Made by a program: the position numbers and the translations under genes. The notes under the pieces were generated by a model, which ran no database searches, was not told the origin of the DNA, and saw only the letters and a list, made by a program, of their open reading frames with translations. From Flavobacteriales bacterium (GTDB lineage: Bacteria > Bacteroidota > Bacteroidia > Flavobacteriales_D > Crocinitomicaceae), in contig CANHSL010000011.1 in NCBI GenBank assembly GCA_947463385.1, forward strand, positions 1-45,745: a stretch of 45,745 nt of DNA. The letters are read 5' to 3'. Below, piece after piece: positions 17,019 through 27,041 of this stretch. The stretch's first letter is position 1, and each line of letters starts with the position of its first letter.

Positions 17019-19790
17019 GTGTCAAGATTCATAGAAATAAAAGGGGCTGCAGCAAATAATTTAAAGCAAATTGATGCGCAGATTCCACATGGAAAAATAA
17101 CCATTATCACCGGGGTTTCAGGTTCCGGGAAATCAACCCTCGCCTTCGACACGCTTTACGCGGAAGGGCAACGTCGTTTCATTGAATCCATGTCTTCCTA
17201 TGCGCGTCAATTTCTTGGTAAATTGGAAAAACCTAAGGTTGATTACATCAAAGGGCTTTCCCCCGCCATTGCGATTCAACAAAAAGTAATTTCCTCCAAC
17301 CCAAGATCTACGGTCGGGACGACTACAGAAATTTATGACTTTTTGAAATTACTCTTCGCTCGAGAAGGAAAAACCTATTCACCCGTTTCAAACCAAGAAG
17401 TAGTAAAAGATACGCCGTCAAGTATTCTACACGCGATTCTTTCTCAAGAAGATTCCTCCTTTGCCGTACTTTCACCGATTAAAGTAAATCCTAAAAGAAG
17501 CGCAACAGAAGAATTACAAATACTTGCTAATGAGGGATTTATTAGGGTATATGTAAATAATAAGATAACATTAATTTCGGATATCACGGAATTAGCGCCG
17601 TGCGAAGAATTAACCGTTGTCGTTGATCGATTCAAAACCAATCAATTAAATGAGCAAGAACAAGCGCAATTAGTTGACTCCATTCAAATGGCCTTTGCGA
17701 AAAACGGTGGAACCTGTGGGATTATTAACATGACGAACCAAGAAATCACCTGGTTCAACAACCGATTCGAACGCGATGGCATGACCTTTCAGGAACCAAG
17801 CTTACATTTCTTCACCTTCAACAATCCCTTTGGAGCGTGTAAAACGTGCGAAGGATTCGGGAGTGTATTAGGCATCGATCCGAACTTAGTAATTCCTGAT
17901 CCAAATTTAAGCATATATGAAGGCGCCATTCATCCTTGGAAAGGGGATGTGATGGGTGAATACCTGCAGCAGCTATTGGTTCAAGCGCATAAATTCGAAT
18001 TCCCTGTGCACAAACCATATCGGCTTTTAACGACAACGCAGCAAGAATTACTTTGGAAAGGAAACAGCTATTTTGCAGGAATCCAGGAGTTTTTCAAGTT
18101 CTTAGAAAGTCAAACCTATAAAATACAATACCGCGTGATGCTTTCTCGGTATAGAGGAAAGACCCAATGTCAAGAATGCCAGGGCACGCGCCTCAGGGGG
18201 GATGCGGGGTACGTTAAATTCTATGGTAAATCACTCCAAGAGGTAGTCCTGATGCCCGTGAGTAAATTGCAGGGATTTTTTGAAGAAGCACAAGCGTCAA
18301 TACCAACAAACAATGTACTTAAACGCCTACTTCCGGAAATCATTCAACGCATTCGATTCTTAAACGAAGTTGGCCTCGGCTACCTTACCCTGAATCGATC
18401 TACCAATACATTATCCGGCGGAGAATCTCAACGCATTCATTTGGCAACCTCCTTAGGCTCAAGCCTTGTGGGTTCTACCTATGTGTTGGATGAACCATCG
18501 ATTGGACTTCATCCAAGAGACACTAAAAACTTAATTCGCGTATTAAACTCCTTAAAAGAAATTGGAAATACGCTCGTGATCGTGGAGCACGAAGAAGAAG
18601 TTATTAAAGCCGCAGATCACCTGATTGATATAGGTCCTTACGCTGGAGAAAACGGAGGGACCGTTGTATTTCAGGGTAATTTAAGCGCATTTAAAAAGAA
18701 TAAGGGCTTAACAGCGAACTATTTTAATGGCACAACGCGTATCCAAGGTCCGAGTACTCGCCGAAAAGCGAGTTATTCCATTACCTTGAGCAATGCTAAC
18801 CTACACAACCTAACAGACGTTCAAATCGAAATCCCGCTTCGCCAATTGGTTTGTGTATCCGGGGTGTCTGGATCTGGAAAATCTACCCTCCTTAAAACCT
18901 TGTGCTACCCGGCGATAAAGCAAGCGTTATTTGATGCTAAAAACACCTTGTACCGTGGGTGTACGCTATCCGGAGATATTAATAAAATCAAGGAGATTGA
19001 ACTCATTGATCAAAATCCGATTGGAAAAAGCTCTCGTAGCAATCCGATTACCTACCTTAAAATTTTCGATGAAATTCGGGACCTATACGCACGGCAGCCC
19101 TTAGCTAAAAATCGGAACTATAAACCCGGTTTCTTTAGCTTTAACGTGGAAGGTGGACGCTGTGATGCCTGTGATGGCGAAGGACTGGTAACCATTGGCA
19201 TGCAATTCATGGCGGATATTCAACTGAAATGCGATGCCTGTCATGGAACTCGATTCAAAGAAGAAACCTTGGAAATTGTGTATCGCCAAAAATCTATTGC
19301 CGATTTATTGGAAATGACCTTAGACAATCTTTCTTCATTTTTTCATGAAAGTTCCGATAAAAAAGAAAAGCACATCGCTTCAATGATACAACCCTTACTG
19401 GATGTTGGATTGGGATATTTACGTGCAGGTCAAGCATCGAGCACCCTTTCCGGTGGTGAAGCGCAACGAATCAAACTCGCTTCGTTTTTGGCGAAAGGAA
19501 ACAATCAGGCTCCTACCCTCTTTTTATTTGATGAACCCTCGACTGGACTTCATTATTACGACATTGAGAAGCTGTTGCAATCGTTCCAAGCCTTGATCGC
19601 AAACGGACACAGCATTGTTGTGATTGAACACAATTTAGACATTATTAAAACCGCAGACCATGTGATCGATATTGGTCCGGAAGGTGGTGAAGGCGGTGGA
19701 AAGATTGTATTCACAGGAACTCCAGAGGAACTGGTGAACCAAACAAACAACTACACTGGAATTGCCCTTGCAGAAAAAGGCTTGAATTAA
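17019..19790 (+). CDS. uvrA: Excinuclease ABC subunit A (Bacteroidota-type UvrA)
   Basis: UvrA (923 aa) recognises DNA damage in nucleotide excision repair with UvrB/UvrC. Two ABC cassettes are seen, each with Walker A GVSGSGKST (32-40 and in the second half) and signatures LSGGESQRIHLA and LSGGEAQRIKLA with Walker B plus DEPSxGLH. The second-cassette zinc finger is intact (CDACDGEG and CDACHGTRF). In the first cassette CKTCEGFG (C274, C277) and CQECQGTRL are present, but the paired CxxC expected near 251-254 reads ERDG. The segment around GKTYSPVSNQEV also lacks the CP of E. coli UvrA. This matches the Bacteroidota paralogue as I remember it. The start is GTG at 17019, 4 nt after the -7 element. 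Confidence 0.96.
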   Translation: MSRFIEIKGAAANNLKQIDAQIPHGKITIITGVSGSGKSTLAFDTLYAEGQRRFIESMSSYARQFLGKLEKPKVDYIKGLSPAIAIQQKVISSNPRSTVGTTTEIYDFLKLLFAREGKTYSPVSNQEVVKDTPSSILHAILSQEDSSFAVLSPIKVNPKRSATEELQILANEGFIRVYVNNKITLISDITELAPCEELTVVVDRFKTNQLNEQEQAQLVDSIQMAFAKNGGTCGIINMTNQEITWFNNRFERDGMTFQEPSLHFFTFNNPFGACKTCEGFGSVLGIDPNLVIPDPNLSIYEGAIHPWKGDVMGEYLQQLLVQAHKFEFPVHKPYRLLTTTQQELLWKGNSYFAGIQEFFKFLESQTYKIQYRVMLSRYRGKTQCQECQGTRLRGDAGYVKFYGKSLQEVVLMPVSKLQGFFEEAQASIPTNNVLKRLLPEIIQRIRFLNEVGLGYLTLNRSTNTLSGGESQRIHLATSLGSSLVGSTYVLDEPSIGLHPRDTKNLIRVLNSLKEIGNTLVIVEHEEEVIKAADHLIDIGPYAGENGGTVVFQGNLSAFKKNKGLTANYFNGTTRIQGPSTRRKASYSITLSNANLHNLTDVQIEIPLRQLVCVSGVSGSGKSTLLKTLCYPAIKQALFDAKNTLYRGCTLSGDINKIKEIELIDQNPIGKSSRSNPITYLKIFDEIRDLYARQPLAKNRNYKPGFFSFNVEGGRCDACDGEGLVTIGMQFMADIQLKCDACHGTRFKEETLEIVYRQKSIADLLEMTLDNLSSFFHESSDKKEKHIASMIQPLLDVGLGYLRAGQASSTLSGGEAQRIKLASFLAKGNNQAPTLFLFDEPSTGLHYYDIEKLLQSFQALIANGHSIVVIEHNLDIIKTADHVIDIGPEGGEGGGKIVFTGTPEELVNQTNNYTGIALAEKGLN

Positions 19791-19855
19791 AAGGTTAACG
19801 CGCGATGATTTTTCGCTCCGAAGCTAGACAAATATGAAATGAAATTGAAGGGAAA

Positions 19856-19887
19856 TTGAACCGATCTTAAGTTAACCTGTATCTTTG
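19856..19887 (+). promoter_or_regulatory. Bacteroidota promoter TTG-N21-TATCTTTG
   Basis: The -33 TTG (19856-19858) and -7 TATCTTTG (19880-19887) are separated by 21 nt, within the usual range. The element ends 22 nt before the start at 19910. This is one of the clearest bipartite promoters in the window. Confidence 0.65.
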
Positions 19888-19909
19888 GTTGAACTCAACA
19901 TAATATCAT

Positions 19910-20632
19910 ATGAAAACACATCAATCCATCCTTGCAATCCTTTGTATTTCCTTTTTTTACTCGATTCATTACGGTCAAACAAAACCCACAGAAGAAATCC
20001 CCTACATTGAAGTCAATGGCTATGCGGAAAAGGAAGTAATTCCAAATGAAATTTACATCGGAATCACCTTACGGGAGCGGATGGAAAATAAAGAAAAGGT
20101 TACCATTGAAGCGCAAGAAAAACAACTGCGAGAAGCGCTTACTACCTTAAGCATTCCGATCTCCAACCTTTCTGTTGCTGATGCCAATGCCGACTATGTA
20201 AAAGTGAGCTGGCAGAAACGTGATGTACTCACGAAAAAAGAATATCAACTCAAGGTGGGCAACGCCACAACCGTAGGTAAGGTATTTCAAGAATTAGAAA
20301 AAATGAAAATCCAAGATGGATACATCGATCATGTGAGCCATTCTGCCATCGATAGCTTAAGAAAGCAAGTGCGAATTGAAGCAATCAAAGCGGCTAAAGA
20401 GAAATCAGATTATTTATTAAATGCCATTGGACAAGAAACAGGCAAGGCCTTGATCATTAGTGAAACAGAAAACAGCACCATAACACGACAAGACATTGAA
20501 CGCATGCCGATTAAAACCCTTAATTATATTAGCGGTAATGTTCTATTTGAGTCTGTAGATAAAGAAGCCGAGATTGAATTTCAAAAGATAAAATTAAGCT
20601 ATTCGATTTACACGAAGTTTTCTATAAAATAG
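19910..20632 (+). CDS. SIMPL (DUF541) domain exported protein
   Basis: A 240-residue periplasmic/envelope protein. A signal peptide ends near HYGQT (about residue 24), then a SIMPL/DUF541 domain follows: YIEVNGYAEKEVIPNEIYIGITL opens the first strands, and RIEAIKAAKEKSDYLLNAIGQ (about 155-175) is the characteristic helix with A(A)xxKA. Family members form oligomeric barrels in the envelope and have been linked to oxidative-stress protection; that role is family knowledge. It begins a plus-strand run with two lipoprotein genes and, after 140 bp, an exported catalase-peroxidase, so a shared stress context is possible. It is followed after 4 nt by the next gene. Confidence 0.85.
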   Translation: MKTHQSILAILCISFFYSIHYGQTKPTEEIPYIEVNGYAEKEVIPNEIYIGITLRERMENKEKVTIEAQEKQLREALTTLSIPISNLSVADANADYVKVSWQKRDVLTKKEYQLKVGNATTVGKVFQELEKMKIQDGYIDHVSHSAIDSLRKQVRIEAIKAAKEKSDYLLNAIGQETGKALIISETENSTITRQDIERMPIKTLNYISGNVLFESVDKEAEIEFQKIKLSYSIYTKFSIK

Positions 20633-20636
20633 CCTG

Positions 20637-21371
20637 ATGAAATGCGTAAATTATGTAGCCAATTGCCTTGCATTCGCGTTGGTATTTGGATGTAGTCCAT
20701 CACCAAAAAACACCAAAACCACGCTGGAAAAACCAGTATATAAACAGCAGGAAAACAAGACCACGCATCAACACGTAGCGCTCAAAACGCAAGAACCGAA
20801 TAAAGACAAAGAACTCGCTGAGGTGCACGGTGACATCCGAAGGTACTACACCCTTTCCTACCGCAATATTGTGGGGTACGATACCTTAACTAGTCAACTT
20901 AGCATCTGCAAGAATGTGTTCACATTTTTTGTGGAGAATCCAGACGTAAGTACAATAAAGCGATTCAGAACGGACGGATTTCCCATAGAATTCTGGAGCA
21001 CCAACATGTGTTCTTTTTACGGAGTTCCTTCCAGCCAGGTGAAGTATTTTATCAAGAAAGCGAATAGGCTGGGATACCGACGTGTGGGCTATGATGCGGA
21101 ACTTTTTAGCGAAACAGACAGCACACGATTTATTGTTTCAAACCGATTCAATGTTCATTTTGATCGGCGCACGGCACAAGAAGACTTGAACCAAGTACTT
21201 CAAGAAATTAAGGGCATTCGCCTTGAGGGTGGCAGCTTGGATTACGCCTTCGTTGTATCAGTTACATCGTATGAATTGCCACTAATTCTAGAAAAATTTA
21301 AGCAACTCAACAATCATCGACTGGTTCGCTTTGTGGAATTTATTCCGGAAGCTTGCGGGGCGATGTTTTAG
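20637..21371 (+). CDS. Lipoprotein of unknown function
   Basis: A 244-residue predicted lipoprotein. The N-terminus MKCVNYVANCLAFALVFGC has a lipobox-like VFGC with Cys19. After it comes a low-complexity polar linker (residues 20-65, rich in Lys/Gln/Thr), then a globular region of about 170 residues without a recognised fold. Distinct points are the FWSTNMCSFYGVPSSQVKYFI stretch in the middle and a FVEFIPEACGAMF end, with several cysteines. It starts 4 nt after the SIMPL gene and is probably co-transcribed. I do not recognise the family. Confidence 0.7.
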   Translation: MKCVNYVANCLAFALVFGCSPSPKNTKTTLEKPVYKQQENKTTHQHVALKTQEPNKDKELAEVHGDIRRYYTLSYRNIVGYDTLTSQLSICKNVFTFFVENPDVSTIKRFRTDGFPIEFWSTNMCSFYGVPSSQVKYFIKKANRLGYRRVGYDAELFSETDSTRFIVSNRFNVHFDRRTAQEDLNQVLQEIKGIRLEGGSLDYAFVVSVTSYELPLILEKFKQLNNHRLVRFVEFIPEACGAMF

Positions 21372-21376
21372 TTTAC

Positions 21377-21384
21377 TATCTTTA
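21377..21384 (+). promoter_or_regulatory. Near-consensus -7 element TATCTTTA
   Basis: Differs from TAnnTTTG only in the last base and ends 15 nt before the lipoprotein start at 21400. It may give that gene its own transcript. Confidence 0.4.
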
Positions 21385-21399
21385 CGTAAATTATTCAGT

Positions 21400-21849
21400 A
21401 TGAAACACCTACTTCCCTTATTCGCTCTTATTTTATTAGCCACGGCATGTAAAAAGAATGAAACGAAAACTTATGCAATAGGCGAAGAAGCATTCGGAGG
21501 TATTGTGATTCAAGTAGATGAAACCAAAGAGCATGGCTTAGTGGTTGCAAAAACTGATCAAGTTACGTTTGCCATGCACAAGAATTGGAACGATTCTAAG
21601 GCGCTCGTTGAAGCATATAGCGAAGGCGGTGAAGGGTGGCGCTTACCTACTAAAACTGAACTTGAATTAATCTACAGCACCAAAGCTTCCTTAAGTGGAT
21701 TCGATAACAGAGATTATTGGTCTTCTACCCTCGGATCAGGTACTGCTTGGTCCAAATATTTCGGAAGCACCATGGGAGGATTTACTTCCAGTCCGTGGAA
21801 AGCCCTTTCCAATTGCACCTTGTGCTCTAGAGGTGTAAAGGAATTTTAA
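21400..21849 (+). CDS. Lipoprotein with Lcl/DUF1566 domain
   Basis: A 149-residue lipoprotein. The start at 21400 is set because MKHLLPLFALILLATAC forms a clean signal with the lipobox TAC at Cys17; an upstream in-frame GTG/TTG would place this inside the protein and overlap the previous gene. The mature part has the DUF1566/Lcl C-terminal domain marks EGWRLPTKTELELIYSTK (residues about 84-101) and DYWSSTLGSG, which in this family form a C-type-lectin-like surface module. The C-terminus has paired cysteines (CTLCSRG). Binding partner unknown. Confidence 0.82.
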   Translation: MKHLLPLFALILLATACKKNETKTYAIGEEAFGGIVIQVDETKEHGLVVAKTDQVTFAMHKNWNDSKALVEAYSEGGEGWRLPTKTELELIYSTKASLSGFDNRDYWSSTLGSGTAWSKYFGSTMGGFTSSPWKALSNCTLCSRGVKEF

Positions 21850-21854
21850 GCTTT

Positions 21855-21873
21855 AATGTTGAACATTTTTTTT
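21855..21873 (+). terminator. Weak possible terminator after the Lcl-domain lipoprotein gene
   Basis: AATG and CATT can pair around TTGAA, followed by eight T residues (21866-21873). The stem is only four base pairs, so this is a weak candidate. Confidence 0.25.
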
Positions 21874-21898
21874 GCTACTCAGATATTAGGCAAATGAA

Positions 21899-21914
21899 TC
21901 ATTTAAATAAATGA
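21899..21914. promoter_or_regulatory. Perfect 16-bp inverted repeat upstream of katG
   Basis: TCATTTA-AA-TAAATGA has perfect 7-bp arms and lies 52 bp before the katG -7 element. It could be a regulator site for a peroxide sensor, but it is A/T-only apart from one C and one G and may be chance. Confidence 0.3.
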
Positions 21915-21965
21915 ATTTGATAGCCTTATAAAACAATTCGATACTTTCTTGGGTTTATATGATAA

Positions 21966-21973
21966 TACCTTTG
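21966..21973 (+). promoter_or_regulatory. -7 element TACCTTTG for katG
   Basis: A perfect TAnnTTTG match that ends 17 nt before the katG ATG at 21991. A TTG lies 14 nt upstream, shorter than typical spacing. Confidence 0.6.
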
Positions 21974-21987
21974 ATAAAATTCAATAA

Positions 21988-24303
<2,316 letters not shown>

Positions 24304-24331
24304 AAGGTTGATTTAAATAATCAAAAGAAAA

Positions 24332-24357
24332 GCCTCCTGCTCGCGGGAGGCTTTTTT
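24332..24357. terminator. Rho-independent terminator shared by katG and the arsenic operon
   Basis: GCCTCCTG and CGGGAGGC pair around CTCG (24340-24343), with one G-T wobble, then six T residues follow on the plus strand. An A-rich run (24322-24331) precedes the stem, so the structure also works on the minus strand. The arsC gene ends at 24357, directly against it. Confidence 0.85.
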
Positions 24358-24755
24358 CATATCAGAGTTTTACAAAAGGACTTAATCTCATCGCGTACCG
24401 AGCGGAATGCGATCATAAGCTCTTCTTCGGTACCCCTTGCTTTCACAGGATCTGGGAAATTATGATGAATGCGCTTCACCGCACCGGGAAACACCGGACA
24501 TTGCTCGCTGGCGTGGTCGCACACGGTAAAAACTAAATCAAAGGGAATATGCACGTATTCATCCACATGATTGGAGGTATGCATTGAAATGTCGATTCCA
24601 TCTTCTGCCATCACTGCAATCGCGCGCGGATTAACCCCATGCGTTTCAATACCCGCGCTATAAACGGTGGCAACATTCCCGTGAAAATGACGAAGATATC
24701 CTTCGGCCAACTGACTTCTACAGCTATTCCCTGTACACAACACTAAAATATTCAT
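24357..24755 (-). CDS. arsC: Arsenate reductase ArsC (thioredoxin-coupled, low-MW phosphatase fold)
   Basis: A 132-residue arsenate reductase. The phosphatase-like P-loop C7-x5-R13 (CTGNSCRSQ) attacks arsenate; the other redox cysteines are C79 and C86 (VFTVCDHASEQCPVFPG), spaced as in the S. aureus pI258 ArsC type, which is recycled by thioredoxin. The FPDP motif follows near residue 100. It is last in the arsR-DUF6428-acr3-arsC operon, overlapping acr3 by 4 nt, so translation is coupled. It produces the arsenite that Acr3 exports. Its stop lies against the shared terminator with katG. Confidence 0.96.
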   Translation of the reverse strand: MNILVLCTGNSCRSQLAEGYLRHFHGNVATVYSAGIETHGVNPRAIAVMAEDGIDISMHTSNHVDEYVHIPFDLVFTVCDHASEQCPVFPGAVKRIHHNFPDPVKARGTEEELMIAFRSVRDEIKSFCKTLI

Positions 24756-25786
24756 GACTTCCTAGATTTATTCTTCAATGCTAAACTGGCTTTAACCAAG
24801 AGAATTAACGCCGGTACCTCTACTAAAGGCCCGATCACCCCGGCAAAGGCTTGTCCTGAATTCAGACCAAATACACCGATTGAAACGGCGATGGCCAATT
24901 CGAAATTATTTCCAGCAGCAGTGAACGCTACGGTGGCGGTGTCTTTGTAGGAAGAACCCAAGGCTTTGGCTACAAAAAACATGAGAAAGAACATGACCAA
25001 AAAGAATATTACCAAGGGAAGCGCTACCCGAAGTACATCCAAAGGTAAGGTGGCAATGAGTTTTCCTTTTAAACTGAACATAACCACAATGGTAAAGAGT
25101 AAGGCCATCAACGTAATAGGAGAAATTTTCGGAAGGAACTTATGTTGAAACCAATCTTGTCCGAATTTCGGGATTAACAGCGCCCTACTCAGCATCGCCG
25201 CTGCAAAGGGAATTCCTAAATAAATCCCAACCGTTTTCGCAATTTCAAGCATGCTGATGTCAATGGTTATAGCATCGAATCCGAACAGGGGAAGCATAAT
25301 CTCCAGATAGAAATACGCATAGAAACTAAAGAAAAGTACCTGCAATAGGCTGTTTACACCTACTAAACCAGCCACCAACTCCCGGTTACCTCCGGCAAGG
25401 TCGTTCCAAACAATAACCATGGCAATGCATGGCGCCAGACCTATTACAATTAACCCCGTTAAATATTCAGGGTCCTTTGGGAGAAAGGTAATTGCCAACA
25501 AAAACATTAAAAAGGGACCAACAATCCATGTGATAAACAGGGACGAAAACAACAAGCGTTTATTACTCAAAGTAGCGGGAACTTTGGCGAAATCTACCTT
25601 GGTTAAGGGTGGATACATCATGAGGATGAGCCCAATAGCCAGGGGAACATTCGTAGTACCGATGGCAACATTCGACAATAATCCTTCGACATCAGGTATT
25701 ATATTCCCAAGTAAGATCCCCACCCCCATGGCTAAAAAAATCCAAAGGGTTAAAAAGCGATCTAAAAATTTAAGGCGTGTATTCAT
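24752..25786 (-). CDS. acr3: Arsenite efflux transporter Acr3
   Basis: A 344-residue BASS-superfamily permease with about ten TM helices that exports arsenite. The conserved TM4 motif GLAPCIAMVIVWNDLAGG (about residues 115-132) holds the essential cysteine of Acr3 proteins, and FTAAGNNFELAIAVSIGVFG (about 287-306) is the second conserved motif with the glutamate. The length is normal for bacterial Acr3. It lies 12 nt after the DUF6428 gene and overlaps arsC by 4 nt. Confidence in function is high because of the operon. Confidence 0.96.
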   Translation of the reverse strand: MNTRLKFLDRFLTLWIFLAMGVGILLGNIIPDVEGLLSNVAIGTTNVPLAIGLILMMYPPLTKVDFAKVPATLSNKRLLFSSLFITWIVGPFLMFLLAITFLPKDPEYLTGLIVIGLAPCIAMVIVWNDLAGGNRELVAGLVGVNSLLQVLFFSFYAYFYLEIMLPLFGFDAITIDISMLEIAKTVGIYLGIPFAAAMLSRALLIPKFGQDWFQHKFLPKISPITLMALLFTIVVMFSLKGKLIATLPLDVLRVALPLVIFFLVMFFLMFFVAKALGSSYKDTATVAFTAAGNNFELAIAVSIGVFGLNSGQAFAGVIGPLVEVPALILLVKASLALKNKSRKS

Positions 25787-25798
25787 AAATCCAAGAAT

Positions 25799-26242
25799 TT
25801 AACAACAACCACTATTTGGTGTACAACTTGGTTTAGGCAATTCCGCTGAAGGAATACCACAATGATCCGGTGCTAAACACTCAGTAAACAAGGGAGTTAA
25901 ATTGAAGACACCCTCAGAAAATGAAATGCCATAACGTTCAATGGTTTGACCTTGAAATTCTATTTCAACCGGCTCATCGGTCAGTCCGTAATCTAACTCC
26001 CCTTTTTTTATAATCCCCAACCACTTAAGCGATGAAAGTCGGTGATCGATATCATTTGCCACCCAGAGCTGAAAGGTGATTTTTCGTTCTACGCGTGCCA
26101 CTCCGCCACAATCAATAAAGTTCTTACTGATTAAAGCCAATTCAGTAACATGAAAATGGGCAGGTACTAAGGTTCCGTTGGGAAGCATCAGTTTAATATG
26201 AGTAACTTCGTTTAAGGTAGATTTGAATTCAGACAGTTTCAT
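25799..26242 (-). CDS. DUF6428-like protein in the ars operon, Cys-rich tail
   Basis: A 147-residue protein without known biochemical role. It opens MKLSEFKSTLNEVTHIKL and contains GTLVPAHFHVTELALISKNF, with clustered His (PAHFHVTE) that look like a cupin-type metal site. It ends in SCTPNSGCC, a cysteine-rich tail. I place it in the DUF6428 family from memory of Bacteroidota ars operons, where it sits next to arsR. The gene begins 14 nt inside the end of arsR and is followed by acr3. A role in arsenic or thiol-metal handling is inference from position and the Cys/His residues. Confidence 0.72.
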   Translation of the reverse strand: MKLSEFKSTLNEVTHIKLMLPNGTLVPAHFHVTELALISKNFIDCGGVARVERKITFQLWVANDIDHRLSSLKWLGIIKKGELDYGLTDEPVEIEFQGQTIERYGISFSEGVFNLTPLFTECLAPDHCGIPSAELPKPSCTPNSGCC

Positions 26243-26564
26243 CGCAACACGTTTTTGGAATGGATAATTTAATGGAATTAATCAGGGTAAGCATCGTTTC
26301 AAGGTGTTCGTCAGACAAACAATAACACACGGAGGTGCCCGAAATTTGTCCTTTGATTATTCCTGCATTTTTTAGCTCTTGCAAATGCCTCGAAATACTG
26401 GCTTGCGCTAGCGGAAGTTCGTCAACGATATCCCCGCAAATACACGTTCCCTTTTGCAGCAAATAAGATACAATCGACAAACGCGCCGGATGACCTAAGG
26501 CTTTAAAAACCTCCGACAAGGCGAGTACACTTGGTGAATAAGAATCGATTTTTGTAACTCCCAT
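26229..26564 (-). CDS. arsR: ArsR-family arsenite-responsive repressor
   Basis: A winged-helix repressor (111 aa). FKALGHPARLSIVSYLL is the helix that opens the DNA-binding domain, and ELPLAQASISRHLQELKNAG (about 49-68) is the recognition helix. Candidate arsenite-binding thiols are C41 and C43 (KGTCICGDI, at the place of the classical alpha-3 motif), with more cysteines at C80/C82 and C106/C107. It heads the ars operon and overlaps the DUF6428 gene by 14 nt. Its likely operator, an 18-bp palindrome at 26576-26593, lies directly upstream over a -7-like element, consistent with autoregulation. Confidence 0.95.
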   Translation of the reverse strand: MGVTKIDSYSPSVLALSEVFKALGHPARLSIVSYLLQKGTCICGDIVDELPLAQASISRHLQELKNAGIIKGQISGTSVCYCLSDEHLETMLTLINSIKLSIPKTCCDETV

Positions 26565-26575
26565 GATTAACTATA

Positions 26576-26593
26576 TATCGCAATATTACGATA
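26576..26593. promoter_or_regulatory. Probable ArsR operator (18-bp near-perfect palindrome)
   Basis: TATCGCAATATTACGATA equals its reverse complement except at the symmetric pair of positions 6 and 13. It sits 12 bp before arsR and contains the minus-strand -7-like TAATATTG (26588-26581), so bound repressor would block polymerase. It also lies 38 bp before the divergent gene at 26631 and could affect that one too. Confidence 0.75.
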
Positions 26594-26630
26594 AATACCT
26601 GACATGCATATATTTTTTCTATTTTTACCT

Positions 26631-26960
26631 ATGATTATTTCCATCACCGGCTTGAGGCCTAAGTCTATTCTGCATAGCATTCCCTTTTGGTTTCGGGCAA
26701 TCCCTTCGTTTAATCAAGCTAAACATGCGCCTGGCAATCAGTACTGTGAGGTAAAACGAATCCAAGGCATACAGCATACCATAACCGCATGGGACGACAT
26801 GGGAACCTTGCGTGCGTTTGTTGGTTCAGGAGCTCATTTAAAGGCCGTAAAATCCTTTCGAAAAATAGCCACAGGAAGTACTTATCATTACGAAAGTGAT
26901 GTCATTCCTACATGGGAAGAAGCGCGACGTTTGTGGGAAGCAAATTATAGGGAGTATTAA
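26631..26960 (+). CDS. DUF3291-like small protein (dimeric alpha-beta barrel type)
   Basis: A 109-residue cytosolic protein divergent from arsR. The start at 26631 (MIISITGLRPKS) is preferred over 26604, since the extra MHIFFLFLP is not like the family and a TATTTTTA element ends 3 nt before 26631. The body has FWFRAIPSFNQAKHAPG, RIQGIQHTITAWDDMG and FVGSGAHLKAVKSFRKIA, a pattern of DUF3291-like or antibiotic-monooxygenase-type folds. I suggest the family by resemblance only; the substrate is not known. Downstream is a solo palindromic element at 26970-27023. Confidence 0.6.
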   Translation: MIISITGLRPKSILHSIPFWFRAIPSFNQAKHAPGNQYCEVKRIQGIQHTITAWDDMGTLRAFVGSGAHLKAVKSFRKIATGSTYHYESDVIPTWEEARRLWEANYREY

Positions 26961-26969
26961 AATTCACAG

Positions 26970-27023
26970 GGTGCGGCCCTTCGATTTGCCCTAATCAGAG
27001 CGTACTCAGGGACCAATCGCACC
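26970..27023. repeat. Solo, diverged copy of the CTGAGT...TCGAAG palindromic element
   Basis: Outer arms GGTGCG (26970-26975) and CGCACC (27018-27023) pair, and inside them CCCT and AGGG pair. The plus strand carries CTTCGAT (26979-26985) and TACTCAG (27003-27009), the same borders as the repeat modules at 43245-44522. It sits in the only gap between the DUF3291-like gene and the 3' end of the M43 protease gene. Confidence 0.5.
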
Positions 27024-27041
27024 TGGTCGTTACATCTTTCC

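Noticed and set aside
21876-21882. TACTCAG as another dispersed repeat border
   Set aside because: No CTTCGAT partner lies within 40 bp upstream, and no hairpin is formed.
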